Assembly (NCBI RefSeq): GCF_012910705.2
Contig: NZ_WTVG02000037.1
Coordinates: 310,001-374,000, forward strand
DNA from: Aromatoleum anaerobium
GTDB taxonomy: Bacteria > Pseudomonadota > Gammaproteobacteria > Burkholderiales > Rhodocyclaceae
DNA: 64,000 bases
Direction of reading: 5' to 3'
Part shown: piece after piece, positions 33,867 through 44,181 of the stretch
Layout: the number at the start of each line of letters is the position of its first letter
Position numbering within the stretch: the first letter of the stretch is position 1
Position numbers and translations under genes: made by a program
The notes under the pieces: model-generated
Databases searched by the model: none
The model's input: the letters and a program-made list of their open reading frames with translations, nothing else
Told to the model about the DNA's origin: nothing

Positions 33867-34580
33867 TCATTGCAGGCCCTCCTGCTGCATGCGCACGAGC
33901 ACGCTGCGCCAGCGCGACAGGCGGGTGGTCGGATCCGCGGATGAGGCGGTCGCGCCGCCGATCCACAGCCCCGCACTGTTGAAGCTGAATATCGGCAACA
34001 GGTCGGGCCGCCGCGCCGCCGGCCGCACCTCGCCGATCAGGTTGTCGAGGACGAGCGGCTCGGCCTCGGGCGAGGGGTAGAAGCCGACGACCATGTGGGC
34101 CTGTGAAAGAGCGCTCTGCGCGCCGCCGATCTGTGCCCGGACATAGATCAGGCGCAGCTTGTCGGCCGGAATGCCGAGCAGCCGCAGGCTCATGTATTTC
34201 GCGATCGAGAAGTCCTCGCAGTCACCGGCCCCGCGGCCGAGCGTCTCGAGCGGGGTTGCCCAGTAGTCCGCCTCCTTCCAGACCGAGGCGTCGTCATCGA
34301 AGCTGATGCGACGGTTGAAAAACGTATTCGTGCGCTGCAGCTTTTCCAGGTCGTCCAGCGGCAGCGCGTCGGCGATCATCTGGTGCCACGCGCGCACCGA
34401 TGCCGTGCCTGTCGTGCCGAAACGTTCGCCGGCCAGGCGCTCCATGAGATCCGCATCGCCGCTGGCGGTCGCGAGCCCGACGCCGATGAGCACGCACAGG
34501 CCGGCCAGGCGGACGAGCGCTGCGTTGCCCAGCCGGCCTGGCCGGAAAAACATTCCGTGCGGAAGGAGGTGTGTCGGCAT
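33867..34580 (-). CDS. lapG: LapG-like periplasmic cysteine protease
   Basis: 237 residues with an N-terminal hydrophobic segment (ALVRLAGLCVLIGVGLATAS). Bacterial transglutaminase-like Cys protease motifs are complete: GRGAGDCEDFSIAKY (Cys121), SQAHMVVGFY (His162) and PLVLDNL (Asp179). LapG cuts after the AA of an adhesin (T/P/A)AAG site to release it from the surface; the adhesin here has P-A-A-G. It lies 43 bases upstream of lapD on the same strand. An alternative start at codon 10 (34553) is possible. Confidence 0.93.
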   Translation of the reverse strand: MPTHLLPHGMFFRPGRLGNAALVRLAGLCVLIGVGLATASGDADLMERLAGERFGTTGTASVRAWHQMIADALPLDDLEKLQRTNTFFNRRISFDDDASVWKEADYWATPLETLGRGAGDCEDFSIAKYMSLRLLGIPADKLRLIYVRAQIGGAQSALSQAHMVVGFYPSPEAEPLVLDNLIGEVRPAARRPDLLPIFSFNSAGLWIGGATASSADPTTRLSRWRSVLVRMQQEGLQ

Positions 34581-34788
34581 CGGACGGCAGGCGGTTCGGT
34601 CGTCGCCATTATCGGGTATCGGTCGAGGGCTGCAGGTGCCGCGCCGCGCCCTTATTTGACGGGAAGTGTTGCGTAGTTGGCGGAGCGGTCAAATTCAACC
34701 GCATATCATTTAACCAATTGGATTGAGTCACCTGTGCCCTGCATTCGCAGGATTTGTGCAGAGACTCACGCACCGTTACGGAGATGAC

Positions 34789-36243
34789 ATGAAAAACTTG
34801 AGAACCGTGATCTGTGTTGCCGTCCTGGCTGCGCTGCCCCGGTTCGCGGCGGCAGAAGTCCCGAGCGCCTTGCGCGATGCGGCGCGCAAGGCCGTGGTCG
34901 CCAATCCCGAAGTGCAGGCAGGGTGGCATGCATTCCGTGCTGCCGCGGAAGAGCAGGGCGCCGCGCGCGGCGGCTACTTTCCCCAGGTCGACCTGATTGC
35001 CGGCGCGGGGCGCGAAACGTTGAAACGCCCGGGCCAGTCGTCGGACGACTTCAATCATCGCCGCGTGAGCCTCTCGCTGAATCAGATGGTCTATGACGGT
35101 TTCCTGACGCGCAGCGAGGTGTCGCGGCTCGGTTACGCGAAGCTCACGCGCTATTACGAGTTGCGCGACGTCTCCGAGACCGCGGCGCTCGAAGCGCTGC
35201 GTGCCTACAGCGACGTGCTGCGCTACCGCGATCTGACGCGCCTCGCGCAGGAGAACTACGTCCAGCACAAGCAGATCCACGATCAGATCGCCGAACGCGC
35301 CGGCGCCGGCGTCGGCCGAAGGGTGGATCTCGAGCAGGCCGCGGGGCGCCTTGCGCTGGCCGAGTCGAACCTCCTCACCGAAGTCTCCAATCTTCATGAC
35401 GTCAGCGCCCGCTACCTGCGCATCGTCGGTGAAGCGCCGCCTGCCGATGCGCAGCGGTTTGCCCCCGGCATGGTGGTCGGTGCGATTCCGCCAACCGCAA
35501 AGGACGCGCTGCGGACCGCTTTCGTGACCAGCCCGTCGCTGAACGCCGCGGTCGAAAACGTTCGGGCCGGGCAGGCCCAGATCGAATCGCGCCAGGCGGC
35601 GTTCCGGCCGCGGGTCGATGTGCGGGCTCGCCAAGGGGTCGATCATAACCTCGAGGGCCTCGATGGACGTTCGCATGATGGCGCAATCGAAGCCGTGCTG
35701 AGCTACAACCTGTCCCGCGGTGGCGCCGACCAGGCGCGGCTGCGCCAGGCGGCCGAAACGCTCGACCTGGCCAAGGACCTGCGCGAGAAAGCGTGCCGCG
35801 ACCTGCGCCAGACGCTGTCGATCGCGTACAACGACGTGCGACGGCTGACTGAACAGCTCGTGTATCTCGACCAGCACCAGCTTTCGATCGAGAAGGCGCG
35901 CGAAGCCTATCGCCGGCAGTTCGACATCGGGCAGCGCACGCTGCTGGACCTGCTCGACACCGAGAACGAATACTTCGAGGCCCGGCGCGCCTACGTGAAC
36001 GCCCAATACAACCGGATCATCGCGCAGGCCCGCACGCTCACCGGGATGGGGCAGTTGATGGGATCGCTCGGTGTCGCGCGCGAGGATCTGCCGACGCCCG
36101 AAGAAATAGGCCAGGACCGCAGCGGCATCGATCCGCAGACGGTCTGTCCGCCGGAAGCGCCCGCAATCGTCGAGATCGACAAGGAAGCGTTGCTGTCCGA
36201 GGCGATCAGGGCCGTGGGCGGCACGAAACGACCGGGCAACTGA
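34789..36243 (+). CDS. lapE: TolC-family outer-membrane channel (LapE-like)
   Basis: 484 residues from MKNLRTVICVAVLAALPRFAAAEV, with a signal peptide. Two TolC repeats are visible: ALRDAARKAVVANPEVQAGW, YFPQVDLIAGAGRETL, VSLSLNQMVYDGF, and later AFVTSPSLNAAVENVRAGQAQIE, VDVRARQGVDHN, AVLSYNLSRGGADQARLRQA, FDIGQRTLLDLLDTENEYF. The last motif is shared with AggA/LapE-type type I secretion channels. It is divergent from lapG, completes the LapB-LapC-LapE export route, and lacks any adjacent RND pump. A frame open from 34723 adds non-conserved residues before the signal peptide. Confidence 0.92.
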   Translation: MKNLRTVICVAVLAALPRFAAAEVPSALRDAARKAVVANPEVQAGWHAFRAAAEEQGAARGGYFPQVDLIAGAGRETLKRPGQSSDDFNHRRVSLSLNQMVYDGFLTRSEVSRLGYAKLTRYYELRDVSETAALEALRAYSDVLRYRDLTRLAQENYVQHKQIHDQIAERAGAGVGRRVDLEQAAGRLALAESNLLTEVSNLHDVSARYLRIVGEAPPADAQRFAPGMVVGAIPPTAKDALRTAFVTSPSLNAAVENVRAGQAQIESRQAAFRPRVDVRARQGVDHNLEGLDGRSHDGAIEAVLSYNLSRGGADQARLRQAAETLDLAKDLREKACRDLRQTLSIAYNDVRRLTEQLVYLDQHQLSIEKAREAYRRQFDIGQRTLLDLLDTENEYFEARRAYVNAQYNRIIAQARTLTGMGQLMGSLGVAREDLPTPEEIGQDRSGIDPQTVCPPEAPAIVEIDKEALLSEAIRAVGGTKRPGN

Positions 36244-36405
36244 TCGGTTTTCGACCACGCGCGGGACGCGGCTGCGGCCGGCGTCCCTGCTGCCACGGCA
36301 GCCAGTGCCTCGGGTGAAGAAGGGTCAACCCCGCGACGGGCCACTTTCGGCGCTCACCATCCAAGTGCGGTTCTGGCAGGATGTAATTCCCTTACAATCG
36401 CCGCC

Positions 36406-37257
36406 ATGAACACTTCCGACACGCGCGACCACGGCGCCGAGGCGTCGCCGTTGGGCCAGTCCGTCGCCTATCGTGACACCTACGCCCCGGAACTCCTGTT
36501 CCCGATCGCACGGCAGATCAAGCGCGACGAGCTCGGCCTCGCCCCCGACACGCTGCCGTTCGTCGGCGAGGATCTGTGGAACGCGTACGAGCTGTCGTGG
36601 CTGAACTCGCGCGGCAAGCCGGTCGCCGCGATCGGCACGTTCCGCGTTCCGGTCACGTCACCGCGCCTGATCGAGTCGAAATCGCTGAAGCTCTACCTGA
36701 ACTCGTTCAACCAGCACCGCTTTGTCGATCCGGCGCTCGTGCACGACACGCTGACGCGCGATCTGTCCGGGGCTGCCGGCGCGCCGGTCGCAGTGTCGAT
36801 CGAACCCCTGTCGCGTCGGCCGGCGCGTGTTTTCGGCTATCCGAACGGTGTGCTGCTCGACGAGATCGACATCGAGATCGACACCTACCAGACCGACCCC
36901 GCTTTCCTGCAAACCGACTCCGCTGCCGACGAAGTCAGCGAGACGCTCTATTCGCATCTGCTGAAATCGAACTGCCTCGTCACCGGCCAGCCCGACTGGG
37001 GGACTGTCGTCGTGCGCTACATCGGCCCGCCGATCGACCGCGCCGGGTTGCTGCGCTACATCGTTTCGTTCCGCAGCCACAACGAGTTCCATGAGCAATG
37101 TGTCGAACGGATCTTCTGTGATGTGCTGCGACGCTGCGCGCCCCGGCATCTGGCGGTATGGGCGCGCTACACGCGCCGCGGCGGGCTCGATATCAACCCT
37201 TTCCGTTCGACCGGACACTTCACGCAATTCGACAATGTCGCCGAAGTGCGGCAATGA
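36406..37257 (+). CDS. queF: NADPH-dependent 7-cyano-7-deazaguanine reductase
   Basis: 283 residues, the long bimodular QueF type. It reduces preQ0 to preQ1 in queuosine synthesis. The NADPH motif ESKSLKLYLNSFNQHRF lies at about 84-100. The catalytic Cys and Asp are in LLKSNCLVTGQPDWG (about 188-202), and substrate Glu and His residues in VSFRSHNEFHEQCVERIF. No other queuosine genes are nearby. Confidence 0.95.
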   Translation: MNTSDTRDHGAEASPLGQSVAYRDTYAPELLFPIARQIKRDELGLAPDTLPFVGEDLWNAYELSWLNSRGKPVAAIGTFRVPVTSPRLIESKSLKLYLNSFNQHRFVDPALVHDTLTRDLSGAAGAPVAVSIEPLSRRPARVFGYPNGVLLDEIDIEIDTYQTDPAFLQTDSAADEVSETLYSHLLKSNCLVTGQPDWGTVVVRYIGPPIDRAGLLRYIVSFRSHNEFHEQCVERIFCDVLRRCAPRHLAVWARYTRRGGLDINPFRSTGHFTQFDNVAEVRQ

Positions 37258-37299
37258 ACCAGGGCGCTTTCGGCGTCGCGCGATGGCTCGCGCCGGGCG

Positions 37300-37653
37300 C
37301 TAATACAGATCGGTGAAGCGCCCGAGCCACAGCCAGTCGACGCCGAGCAGGACGACGACGATCAGCGTCCAGCATGCGACAACGAAGCAGCCGGCCGCGA
37401 GAACGTCCGCGCCGACGTGGCACAGCGCACCGCCGGCGCTGTAGCACAAGCCCGTCAGGATCACCCATTTCATGATGAAGCCCGGCAGATACACCCGCAT
37501 CGCGCGGTTGTGGCGGTAGTTCTGCTGGCGCTCCAGGCTACTGCCGCGCGTGACGTCGCGAAAATACTGGAACGGCCACAGGAAGCGGTAGGCCAGGCGC
37601 CACAACGGCTCGCCGGGCCGGGAGAAGTCTGATTGCTCATCGCCAACATTCAT
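37300..37653 (-). CDS. small membrane protein of unknown function
   Basis: 117 residues from MNVGDEQSDFSRPGEPLWRL. A soluble N-terminal part has WPFQYFRDVTRGSSLERQQN. Two hydrophobic helices follow (about 60-80, IMKWVILTGLCYSAGGALC; about 83-103, VLAAGCFVVACWTLIVVVLL). I do not recognise a family. The YRFLWPFQYFRDV opening recurs in short betaproteobacterial membrane proteins, from memory. Convergent with queF. Confidence 0.6.
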   Translation of the reverse strand: MNVGDEQSDFSRPGEPLWRLAYRFLWPFQYFRDVTRGSSLERQQNYRHNRAMRVYLPGFIMKWVILTGLCYSAGGALCHVGADVLAAGCFVVACWTLIVVVLLGVDWLWLGRFTDLY

Positions 37654-38073
37654 GGGTCGCCCCTTCGTCCCTGGCCGCAACATGCCGGATGACCCGGCTC
37701 ACTCGAGATCGCTGCGTTGGCACGTTGCGGCCGGGCCACTGCCGGTATTGCTGCCGGATGCGTGTCTGCCAGACGCGCGTCTCCTCCGGTCACGAGCCTG
37801 CCTTATGCTGGGGAGCGTGTCACGCCGCAAACAGTTCCGGCCGGAGAGAACATTCCCGCCTTCGGGGCGCTGCGCCGCGTGCCCTGCGTTCCAGGCGCGC
37901 GGAAAGTCGACGTCAACGCAAGCCGGGACCGAGGCGTTGATTGCTCAGGTCCGGACGACGCGTTTGCGAGACTTGAATCGATGTCGCGCAACAGTGTTGT
38001 GTCGTAGTCAAATCCGGGCCGCTGGTTTAATATCCGGCCACTTTTTTACACCACCCCTGATGAGGAAAAGAGC
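37654..38073. other. gene-poor stretch upstream of the cytochrome c gene
   Basis: About 420 bases. The open frames here overlap one another, are Arg/Ala/Ser rich and show no domain. The last 60 bases before the cytochrome ATG are A/T-richer than the surroundings (AGTCAAATCCGGGCCGCTGG, CACTTTTTTACACC) and probably hold the promoter. No riboswitch or RNA gene was identified. Confidence 0.5.
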
Positions 38074-38382
38074 ATGAAACTGTTCGTTGCCGCCGCGGTT
38101 ACCGCTGGCCTGCTGTCCACCGCTCCGGCGTTTGCCTCCGCTGAACTGGCCAAGGCCAAGAACTGCCTCGCCTGTCATGCGGTCGACAAGAAGCTGGTCG
38201 GCCCCTCGTACAAGGATGTGGCGAAGAAATACGCCGGTCAGGGTGATGCAGTCGCCAAGCTGGCCGACAAGATCCAGAAGGGTGGTTCCGGCGTCTGGGG
38301 TCCGGTGCCGATGCCGGCGAATCCGCAAGTCAGCGCCGACGAAGCCAAGCTGCTCGCCACCTGGGTGATGTCGCAGAAGTAA
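38074..38382 (+). CDS. class I cytochrome c (c551/c552 type)
   Basis: 102 residues with a signal peptide (LFVAAAVTAGLLSTAPAFASAE), giving a mature protein of about 80 residues. The haem motif is KNCLACHAVDKK and the Met ligand lies in GVWGPVPMPANPQV. It matches cytochromes c551/c552, small periplasmic electron carriers used with cytochrome cd1 nitrite reductase or cbb3 oxidase. No terminal reductase is in the window. It is monocistronic, with a strong terminator 31 bases downstream. Confidence 0.93.
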   Translation: MKLFVAAAVTAGLLSTAPAFASAELAKAKNCLACHAVDKKLVGPSYKDVAKKYAGQGDAVAKLADKIQKGGSGVWGPVPMPANPQVSADEAKLLATWVMSQK

Positions 38383-38413
38383 TCGGCGCCACATCGCAGC
38401 GCCACATCGGAAG

Positions 38414-38438
38414 AGCCAGCTGCGAGCTGGCTTTTTTT
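38414..38438 (+). terminator. Rho-independent terminator after cytochrome c
   Basis: An 8-bp perfect stem (AGCCAGCT with AGCTGGCT) around a GCG loop, then a run of seven T. Confidence 0.93.
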
Positions 38439-38787
38439 CTAGGAAGGCAAACTGGGCTTGACGGCACAACTTGGCGCGATGGATGCGATCCAATCGAGGT
38501 CGAGTTGGCGGAGAGCCCCGATGTCCCGTCGTACCGCCCGCACCGAGCCGGTCGAAGCGCACCGGCTCACCCCAGCCTGACCACCTGTGCGGCCTGCGGG
38601 CAGCCGATGCCGGTGGCCTACACCAAGACGCGCCAGATCATGACGCGCCGCGGCCTGGTGCGCGCGGCGCGCCGAACTGGAGCGGTAACGCCGGGCGCGA
38701 CGCCAGCGTTGCCGCTTCCGCAGGCACCCCATCGACTATTTGACGAACCTCGAGCAAGCGGCGGGCAAGCTGACTTTGCCTTCCTGG
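38439..38787. other. unassigned stretch, possible gene relic
   Basis: About 350 bases without a convincing gene. One plus-strand frame near 38570-38680 encodes a short zinc-ribbon-like TTCAACGQPMPVAYTKTR segment, which stops being recognisable after about 40 residues. It has no start or partner and may be a decayed gene or chance. Confidence 0.35.
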
Positions 38788-38819
38788 AAAAAAAGAAAGC
38801 GCACCTTGAGAGTGCGCTT
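38788..38819 (-). terminator. Rho-independent terminator after the ferredoxin gene
   Basis: On the minus strand, AAGCGCAC and GTGCGCTT form an 8-bp stem (38797-38804 and 38812-38819) followed by TTCTTTTTTT. It ends the M16-rsmD-coaD-ferredoxin run. Confidence 0.88.
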
Positions 38820-38853
38820 CGCGTGTCCGATCCCCGCACTGCGGGGCGCCTGC

Positions 38854-39111
<258 letters not shown>

Positions 39112-39122
39112 TTACTTCCTCG

Positions 39123-40146
<1,024 letters not shown>

Positions 40147-40150
<4 letters not shown>

Positions 40151-41535
40151 TTGGCAGGTTCCGCCTTGGCCGCCGGTGCACGTTCGCGGCCATTGGCGGC
40201 CACGTCGCCGTCGCCGCCGGCGACCACGGTCACGAGGTGCTCGTCACGAATGCGGCGCGAGAAAGCGTCGCGCACGGCCTCGACGGTGACTTCGGCAACG
40301 CGCTTCGGATAAGTGTCGAGCCAGTCCAGCGGCAAGCCGTAGAAACCGATCATCGCCACGTAGTCGAGGATCTTGCGGTTGGAGTCGAGCCGCAGCCCGA
40401 AGCCGTTGATGAGGTTGTCCCGGGCCGCTTGCAGTTCCTCGGCGGTCGGGCCGGCGGCGATGAAGTCGTCGAGCACCGCCTGCGTCACCTGCCGCGCCTC
40501 CTTGGCCTGGCTGCCGCGCGTCTGCAGCCCGATTTCGAACGGTCCGGCGACGCGCAGCGGCTGGAACGAGCTGAAGACGCTGTACGCGAAGCCGCGTTTC
40601 TCGCGCACTTCCTTCGTCAGCCGCGACACGAAGCCGCCTCCGCCGAGGACGTAGTTGCCGACGACCAGCGGGAAATAATCCGGGTCGTCGCGCGAGATTC
40701 CCGGCATCCCCATGAGGATGTGGGCCTGGGCGGAAGGGTGTTCGATATGTTCGATCAGCCGGGGCGGAAGCTGCGGCGAGGGCAGCGGGGCGGGCGGCGT
40801 CCCGGCGGGCAGGGCTTCGGTGAGGCGGACGGCGATCCGTTCGGCCTGGTCGCGGCTGACGTCGCCGACGATCGCGACGCTGGCCGCGAGCGCGGTGTAG
40901 TGCGCCTGGTGAAACGCTTCGATCTGGTCGCGCGTGATGCGCTGCAGCGATTCGACGGTGACGAGCCGGCCATACGGGTGATCGCCGTAGATCGCGCGGG
41001 TGAAGCTGCGCGCGGCGAGCGTGTCCGGGCGCGTCAGCGCGTCGCGCAGGCCGGCGATGCTGCGCGCGCGCTCGCGTTCGAGGATCTCCGCCGGGAATGT
41101 CGGCTTCGCGAGCAGCCGCGCGGCGAGCCCGATGGCCGCGTCGCGCTCGGCCTCGCTCGACAGGGTGCGCACCGACAGGCTGGCCATGTCCTTGTCGGTG
41201 CCGCCGCCGATGCGGGCGCCGGTGTCGGCGATCCGTTCGGCGATCTGCTGTTCGTTCAGGCTTTCCGTCCCCGCATCGAGCAGGCTGCGCGTCAGGCTCG
41301 CGACGCCCGCGGCGCCCGCCGGGTCGAGCGCGCCACCGGCGGCGAACGTGACCTGCACGTCGACGAGCGGCAGCGCATGGCTTTCGACGAAAAACACGCG
41401 TGCACCGGTCGGGGCGGTCCAGTGCTGGATGTCCGGGCCGGCGATCGCCGTGCCCAGGCTTGTGAAGGCCGCCAGCGCGAACAGCGTCGCGCGGGCGGAG
41501 GCGATTTTCCGGATCAGGGCGGTCGGATTCTTCAT
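40147..41535 (-). CDS. M16-family peptidase-like protein, non-catalytic partner
   Basis: 462 residues with a signal peptide (LFALAAFTSLGTAIAG). The M16 fold is clear (VFFVESHALPLVDVQVTFAAGG, GVASLTRSLLDAGTESLNEQ, VVGNYVLGGGGFVSRLTKEV), but the HxxEH zinc motif is absent and the family's Arg/Tyr substrate motif REKRGFAYSVFSSF is kept. It pairs with the catalytic M16 gene directly upstream (1 base between). Together they probably form a periplasmic heterodimeric peptidase. Confidence 0.88.
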
Positions 41536-41536
41536 G

Positions 41537-42910
41537 CTAGTGCCTCGTCGCCGGCGTCGCGGGGCGAGGCTGTCCGGCAGGAACGGGCAGCGGGTCGAGC
41601 TGTGCCCGGGTCAGCGTGGTGTCGGTGAAATATTTGCGCGCGACCGCCTGGACTTCGGCGGCGGTGACGCGCCGCACGCCTTCGAGCAGCGCCGCCTCGT
41701 CACGCCACGACAGGCCGCTCGCCTCGAGGAAACCGATCTCCATCGCCTGCCCCATCAGCGAGTCGCGCTTGTAGACTTCGCCGGCGATGGTCTGCGTCTT
41801 GACCCGCTCGAGCTCGTCCTCGGCGATCCCTTCCTTCTGGATGCGCGCGATCTCGTCGCGCAGCGCCGCGGCGACGTCGGCGACGGTCTTGCCCGCCGCG
41901 GGAGCGGCGTCGAGCGTGAACAGTGACGGGCCGCGCGCGGTGCCGTCGTAGCCGGCGCCGACCGACACCGCGACGCGCGTCTCGCGCACCAGCCGGCGCG
42001 GCAGGCGCGCGCCGTCATAGCCGTCGAGCACCGCCGCGAGCACCTGCAGCGCATACACGTCACGGTCGTTGGCCGGATCGCGCAGCGTCGGCGCGCGCCA
42101 CGCGAGCGTGACGTACGGCAGGTCGGCCGGCGCCCTGACGACGCTCTGGCGCGGGCCGAGCTGCTCCGGTTCGGGGGTGATGCGCCGCTTCGGCAGCTCG
42201 CGCGCGGCCACCGCGCCGTAGTGGCGGCGGGCGAGGTCGAACACCGCCTGGTGGTCGACGTCGCCGACGACGACGAGGCGCGCGTTGTTCGGCGCGTACC
42301 AGTTCCGGTGCCAGGTGCGCGCGTCCTCGGCCGTCATCGAGGCGAGGTCGGTCATCCAGCCGATCACCGGACGGCCATACGGGTGGGCCTGGAACGCCGT
42401 CGCCATCAGCTGCTCATGCACCAGCGCGCGCGGCTCGTCTTCGGTGCGCAGGCGCCGTTCTTCCCGGACGACGTCGAGCTCCGGCGCGAACAGCGCTTCG
42501 GTGATCTTCAGGTTCGCCATCCGGTCGGCTTCGAGCATCATCATGTCGCCCAGTTGCGCCGGCGGGATCTGCTGGAAATACGCTGTGTAGTCGCGCGACG
42601 TGAAGGCGTTGTCGCGACCGCCGACCGCGGCGACGCGCTTGTTGAACTCGCCCGGGCCGACTTTCTCGGTGCCTTTGAACATCAGGTGTTCGAGCAGATG
42701 CGCGATGCCCGAGACGCCTTCCGGTTCGTCCATCGCGCCGACGTCGTACCACACCATATGAACCACCGACGGGGCGCGGCGGTCTTCCTTGACGATGACT
42801 TGCATGCCGTTGTCGAGGGTCGTCTCGAACGGATTCGCATGAAGCGGCCCCGCTACGGCGAACAGCGCGGCGGCAAGCAGGGCGATGCGGGGAAAGTTCT
42901 GGCGAAACAT
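41537..42910 (-). CDS. M16-family zinc metallopeptidase, catalytic subunit
   Basis: 457 residues from MFRQNFPRIALLAAALFAVAG, with AGGAC 9 bases upstream; an ATG at 42925 would add 5 residues. A signal peptide is present. The zinc site HLLEHLMFKGTEK lies at about residues 67-79, with the downstream Glu ligand in the DVVREERR region. It is the active half of the M16 pair. Divergent from ftsY across about 140 bases. Confidence 0.92.
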   Translation of the reverse strand: MFRQNFPRIALLAAALFAVAGPLHANPFETTLDNGMQVIVKEDRRAPSVVHMVWYDVGAMDEPEGVSGIAHLLEHLMFKGTEKVGPGEFNKRVAAVGGRDNAFTSRDYTAYFQQIPPAQLGDMMMLEADRMANLKITEALFAPELDVVREERRLRTEDEPRALVHEQLMATAFQAHPYGRPVIGWMTDLASMTAEDARTWHRNWYAPNNARLVVVGDVDHQAVFDLARRHYGAVAARELPKRRITPEPEQLGPRQSVVRAPADLPYVTLAWRAPTLRDPANDRDVYALQVLAAVLDGYDGARLPRRLVRETRVAVSVGAGYDGTARGPSLFTLDAAPAAGKTVADVAAALRDEIARIQKEGIAEDELERVKTQTIAGEVYKRDSLMGQAMEIGFLEASGLSWRDEAALLEGVRRVTAAEVQAVARKYFTDTTLTRAQLDPLPVPAGQPRPATPATRH

Positions 42911-43050
42911 GGAGATGTCCTGCATCTGGTAGAATTCGCGGCTCGCGGCCCGGACGAAACCCGGCGCCGCTCGAACGTGCAGCCGCATCTTAGCGTTATT
43001 GGGACTTCGGCGCCGCCGAAGTTCAAACGTCACAACAGACCCGAATACCC

Positions 43051-44181
43051 ATGTTTGGTTTCCTGAGAAAAAAGCCCGCGAAGCCCGATGCGGTGGAAGA
43101 CAAGGCGCAGCCGGGCGAAATCCCGGCCGCGGAGCCCGCGCTCGATCAGGCCGAACCGATCGCCGAAGCGGTGCGGCCGACCGAAGCTGACCTCGACTTT
43201 GAAACACCTGCGCCGGTCGCCGCGGAGATCGCCAAGCCAGCCGCGAAACGTTCGTGGTCCGAGCGGCTCAAGGCGGGACTCAGCCGCACCCGCCAGCAGC
43301 TCGGCGGCGGCCTCGCGAGCCTCTTCGGCCGGCGCAAGATCGACGAGGAGCTGCTCGAGGAGCTCGAAGCGACGCTGCTGATGGCCGACTGCGGCGTCGA
43401 GGCGACGCAGCACCTGCTCGGCGAACTGCGCAAGCGCTGGAAGCGCGACCGGCTCGAGACCGCCGACCAGCTGCAGAAGGCGCTCGCCGACGAGCTGCAC
43501 GCGATCCTGCTGCCGCTCGAAGAGCCGCTCGACGTGTCCGGCCACAGCCCCTACATCATCATGATCGCCGGCGTGAACGGCTCGGGCAAGACGACCTCGA
43601 TCGGCAAGCTCGCGAAGTACTTCCAGGGACAGGGCAGGAGCGTGCTGCTTGCCGCCGGCGACACCTTCCGCGCCGCGGCACGCGAACAGCTGATGACGTG
43701 GGGCGAGCGCAACAACGTCACCGTCATCGCGCAGGACGGCGGCGACTCGGCGGCGGTGATCTTCGACGCGATCAACGCGGCCAAGGCGCGACGCATCGAC
43801 GTCGTGCTCGCCGACACCGCCGGCCGGCTGCCGACGCAGCTGCACCTGATGGACGAGATCGCGAAAGTCAAACGGGTCATTGCGAAAGCTTCCCCGACCG
43901 GACCGCACGAAGTGCTGCTCGTTCTCGACGCGAACATCGGCCAGAACGCGCTGGCGCAGGTGAAGGCTTTCGACAACGCGATCGGCGTCACCGGCCTCGT
44001 CGTCACGAAGCTCGACGGCACCGCGAAAGGCGGCGTCGTCGCCGCGATCGCACGGCAGTACCCGCGGCCGCTGCGCTTTATCGGCGTCGGCGAAGGGATC
44101 GACGACCTGCAGCCGTTCAAGGCGCGCGAGTTCGTCGATGCGCTGTTCGACACGAACAACGGAGCCGGCAGCGCGGCATGA
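43051..44181 (+). CDS. ftsY: signal recognition particle receptor FtsY
   Basis: 376 residues. A short acidic N-terminal region (about 1-75) precedes the NG domain: GLSRTRQQLGGGLASLFGRR, GVNGSGKTTSIGKLAKYF (G1), LLAAGDTFRAAAREQL, DTAGRLPTQLHLMDEI (G3), VTKLDGTAKGG (G4). FtsY docks SRP-ribosome complexes at the membrane. It is the first gene of the ftsY-ftsE-ftsX operon, overlapping ftsE by ATGA. Confidence 0.97.
   Translation: MFGFLRKKPAKPDAVEDKAQPGEIPAAEPALDQAEPIAEAVRPTEADLDFETPAPVAAEIAKPAAKRSWSERLKAGLSRTRQQLGGGLASLFGRRKIDEELLEELEATLLMADCGVEATQHLLGELRKRWKRDRLETADQLQKALADELHAILLPLEEPLDVSGHSPYIIMIAGVNGSGKTTSIGKLAKYFQGQGRSVLLAAGDTFRAAAREQLMTWGERNNVTVIAQDGGDSAAVIFDAINAAKARRIDVVLADTAGRLPTQLHLMDEIAKVKRVIAKASPTGPHEVLLVLDANIGQNALAQVKAFDNAIGVTGLVVTKLDGTAKGGVVAAIARQYPRPLRFIGVGEGIDDLQPFKAREFVDALFDTNNGAGSAA

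Noticed and set aside
37652-38077. A 141-residue plus-strand frame before cytochrome c
   Set aside because: No family features, overlaps other equally long frames, and runs into the cytochrome start region.
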